Source of the DNA: Calamus simplicifolius
Taxonomy: Eukaryota > Streptophyta > Magnoliopsida > Arecales > Arecaceae
Assembly (NCBI GenBank): GCA_900491605.1
Contig: UESW01001787.1
Coordinates: 136,402-200,401, forward strand
Direction of reading: 5' to 3'
DNA: 64,000 nt
Shown here: positions 61,615 to 64,000 of the stretch, piece by piece
How positions within the stretch are numbered: position 1 is the first letter of the stretch
How the letters are laid out: every line of letters begins with the position of its first letter
Position numbers and translations under genes: made by a program
Notes under the pieces: model-generated
Databases searched by the model: none
Told to the model about the DNA's origin: nothing
What the model saw: only the letters and a program-made list of their open reading frames with translations

Positions 61615-62935
61615 CAATATACCTAACAGGTACTTTCTTTTCTAGCATCTACTATAAGATTTTTCTAGTAATCATATCATATGTTTTCTATAACTTAATA
61701 AAAGCTAAATGAAAATCTTCTTTCTTTGCTTTTTACATCTTCATTAACTTAAAGAGGAAAATAGCTTCTATAGTTGACTTTCTTGACATAAAACCAAATT
61801 GATTCTTTAATATTTTTATAGTATATCTCAACCCATATTCAATTATTCTCTCCCAAAGTTTCATAGTATGACTCATTAGTTTGATACCATGATAATTAAA
61901 GCTGTTTTAATATCTTTTTTTATTTTTATAAATTATTACTATAATGCCCTTCATTCATTAGGTATCTTTTTAGTTTCTAAAATCCTATTAAATAAATTTA
62001 TTACCTACTTTGCTCCAGCATCACTTAAACATTTTCAAACTTTTAAAGGAATCTTATTAGATCATGTAGCTTTTTTTTTTTACTTTTTTTTATAGCTTCA
62101 TTTACATCAGATGTTCTAATTCTAGGAGTATATTCCATAACTTTATCCTTAATGGAGCTAATAGGGCATTATAAATTATCTACATGATTTTTATTTAATA
62201 ATTTATTAAAAATAGTTTCTTCATCTTTCTTTGATATGTCGCCTTAACCAAAACTTACTTGAAACATATCTTTAGTTTTTCTGCTTTTTACTCGTACAAT
62301 TTTATATCTTTCTTTTCATCTTTAGTTTATATCTGTGATATAATTCCTTATATACCTTATATCTAGCCTTTTGTACCATTTTTGTAACTTTTTTTTAACC
62401 ATCTTATAGTTTTTATATGCTTCTTCATTTTACATTAACATAGTTTTCTATAGTATTCTCTTTAACTTTTAACTGCTAAATGAACATTCTCATTCTGCCA
62501 TCAAGTTTCTTTATTATATAATCCTTTTTCTTTTAACTCTTCTAATACCTCTATTAGCCATCTTGTTGAATATGGTATTAATCTCTTCATCCATACTCCA
62601 TTTTCCTTCGTCACTTTATCTTTTAAAGTTATTAGTTTCTCTCCTTTCCAATTCCACTGCCTAATTCTTAAATTCTTATACTATGTAGTCTTTTGCCTCT
62701 ATTTTTGAATACATACATCATAACCATTAATTTATGTTGTGTAGTTAGATCCTCACTCAATATAACCTTGCAATCTTTGCAAAACATTTGATCAATCTTT
62801 CTAGTAAGGAAGAAATCTATTTGACTAGCATTATATCTATTTTTAAAAGTTATCAAATGAAAGTCCCTCCTTTTAAAATATGTATTGCTAATACTAAATC
62901 ATATGCCATTGCAAACTCTAAAATGACATTTCTCA
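60701..62935 (-). mobile_element. RTE-type LINE, (TTG)n family, 5'-truncated and degenerate
   Basis: The 3' end is aaaacaacaacaaagcct at 60701. On the minus strand it carries the reverse transcriptase end, a catalytic region with NIVLVYETKTRVN near 61360-61420, and an endonuclease remnant with SQIDFFLTRK at 62668-62856. It is the same family as the old LINE at 10690-16850. A (TA)28 tract lies inside it, and many stops are present. Confidence 0.75.
61555..61610. repeat. (AT)28 microsatellite
   Basis: 28 uninterrupted AT units within a degenerate LINE; likely length-variable. Confidence 0.95.
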
Positions 62936-64000
62936 AATGGTTGTGGCTTTTGATGTGATAGCTCATCAAGAAATTGCTCTATAGCATCTATTGTGTCATT
63001 AATGAGTGATAGGGAGCCTGTTAATAGGATAATAGAGTTCAATTTATCTAGGACTCATCCTAAATTGTTTGATGGTCGTCTACTTATATGTATGGGTTCA
63101 AGGTGTGAGATCATTAAGCTTAAAGTCATTCATAGTATAAGGACTCATGACCTCACACAAATGCACAAGAACCTAGAATGTTATTAATTAAGATCCTTTG
63201 CCCTGTTTAAGTTCCTAAAACTTCCCAAGTATCCACCATCCTTGCACAAGCCCTCATATACGATCATTTAAGCCTTGGTGTCCTTGGTAGGGGATGGTCC
63301 AATCACAAATAGCATGGTTGTCTTGTAGTCAACCGAAAGAGGGTTTGTGCTGTAGCGTCTTTGGAGCCACAGGCTATGGGTTGGGTCAACTCTAATACCA
63401 TTTGTAATGTACCGAGACCTCACAAAAAGGGCTAGACAAAAGGTTATTAATTAGGATTCTTGACCTTCCCTAACTGCCTGAGACCTCTCCTATATAATCC
63501 TAATGTGGGACTAAATATATGCTTGTTCAATTCCTCACACGTAGCTCAGCAATTCTGCATGCATGAAGGAGCTATTTTTCCTTCTTGTCTGAATCTTTCC
63601 TCGGACTTTGCCTAATATGGTAGGAAGATATGCTTGTCCACTTTTTGTTTCTTGTTGGGATTATTGATAATCACTACTCTCCCCTGCTGGCAATCTGGCC
63701 CGCCAACCTATTCAACTAGCCGTCAATGGAATCATGCCAAAATAACAATTATGCTCTAGTGGCACAGGAGGGAATTTAATGCTCTCAATCAATTGTTGAA
63801 GCCTAGATGAGCTTACCTTTTTGCATGTCTAAGGCCACTTATGTACTGACTATTCAACTAACCTTCCCTATTTTTGTTGTTTTGAGTTGATCAAAGCCTT
63901 CTATACTTTGTGCCACATGATATGATCTGAACCAATCAAAGCCAAGGTATCCTTTTTGCTGCTTTAGCATGCCTTTTAATGCTTCCTTGAATGGTGTGGA

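Larger units (their letters stand above)
57485..64000 (+). other. Intron 24, running off the window
   Basis: At least 6.5 kb with no further BTAF1 exon found. It contains the 336-bp LINE derivative, a minus-strand LINE (about 60701-62935) and a TA microsatellite. Bases 57,700-59,580 and 62,940-64,000 hold no recognised feature. Words like taataccatttgtaatgtac near 63,395 resemble common plant interspersed repeats. Confidence 0.55.

Noticed and set aside
63100..63500. Possible degraded direct repeat (ttattaattaagatcc / ttattaattaggattc)
   Set aside because: Only short words match and no ends or TSD could be defined; too weak to call an element.
1..64000. CRISPR array, operon or other prokaryotic system
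   Set aside because: No regularly spaced direct repeats and no tightly packed genes; the window is clearly a plant nuclear locus.

Overview
This window is nuclear DNA of a flowering plant, most likely a monocot and possibly a palm. It carries most of one very large protein-coding gene on the plus strand. The gene encodes the plant orthologue of BTAF1 (Mot1 in yeast, RGD3 in Arabidopsis), the SNF2-family ATPase that removes TATA-binding protein from DNA. The organism is inferred from GT-AG introns of up to 13 kb, the plant BTAF1 sequence, and plant-type RTE LINEs and a Ty3/gypsy element whose primer site matches plant tRNA-Asp. No prokaryotic features are present.

Layout. Bases 1-2735 are AT-rich and dominated by a giant inverted repeat with arms of about 1.15 kb. 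Bases 2740-3502 are GC-rich and look like the promoter and a non-coding first exon, including a small minisatellite. Coding starts at 5437. I resolved 24 coding exons between 5437 and 57484, all with consistent GT-AG sites and phases. They encode about 1,865 residues: N-terminal HEAT-repeat scaffold, insert region, further HEAT repeats, and the first ATPase lobe with Walker A and DEGH motifs. The second helicase lobe (about 180-200 residues) lies beyond the right edge, after an intron longer than 6.5 kb.

The introns hold most of the transposable elements. Intron 4 contains an old plus-strand RTE-type LINE interrupted by two minus-strand LINEs, one of them full length with a 14-bp target-site duplication (TSD). 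Intron 6 has two 5'-truncated LINEs in AT-rich DNA. Intron 11 has a 718-bp MITE and a 7.4-kb Ty3/gypsy element in antisense, with intact LTRs and a 5-bp TSD but most of pol missing. Introns 17, 20 and 24 hold further LINE fragments with clear TSDs, SINE-like copies, and an internally deleted 336-bp LINE derivative.

The exons as given contain five single-base losses, in exons 5, 8 (two), 15 and 19, mostly at short homopolymers. Each breaks the frame, yet everything else in the gene is intact. The simplest reading is a functional gene with uncorrected sequence errors; a recently decaying copy is the alternative. I found no previously undescribed gene system. The most unusual items are the giant inverted repeat beside the promoter, the frameshift cluster, the short LINE derivative and the pol-deleted gypsy element.
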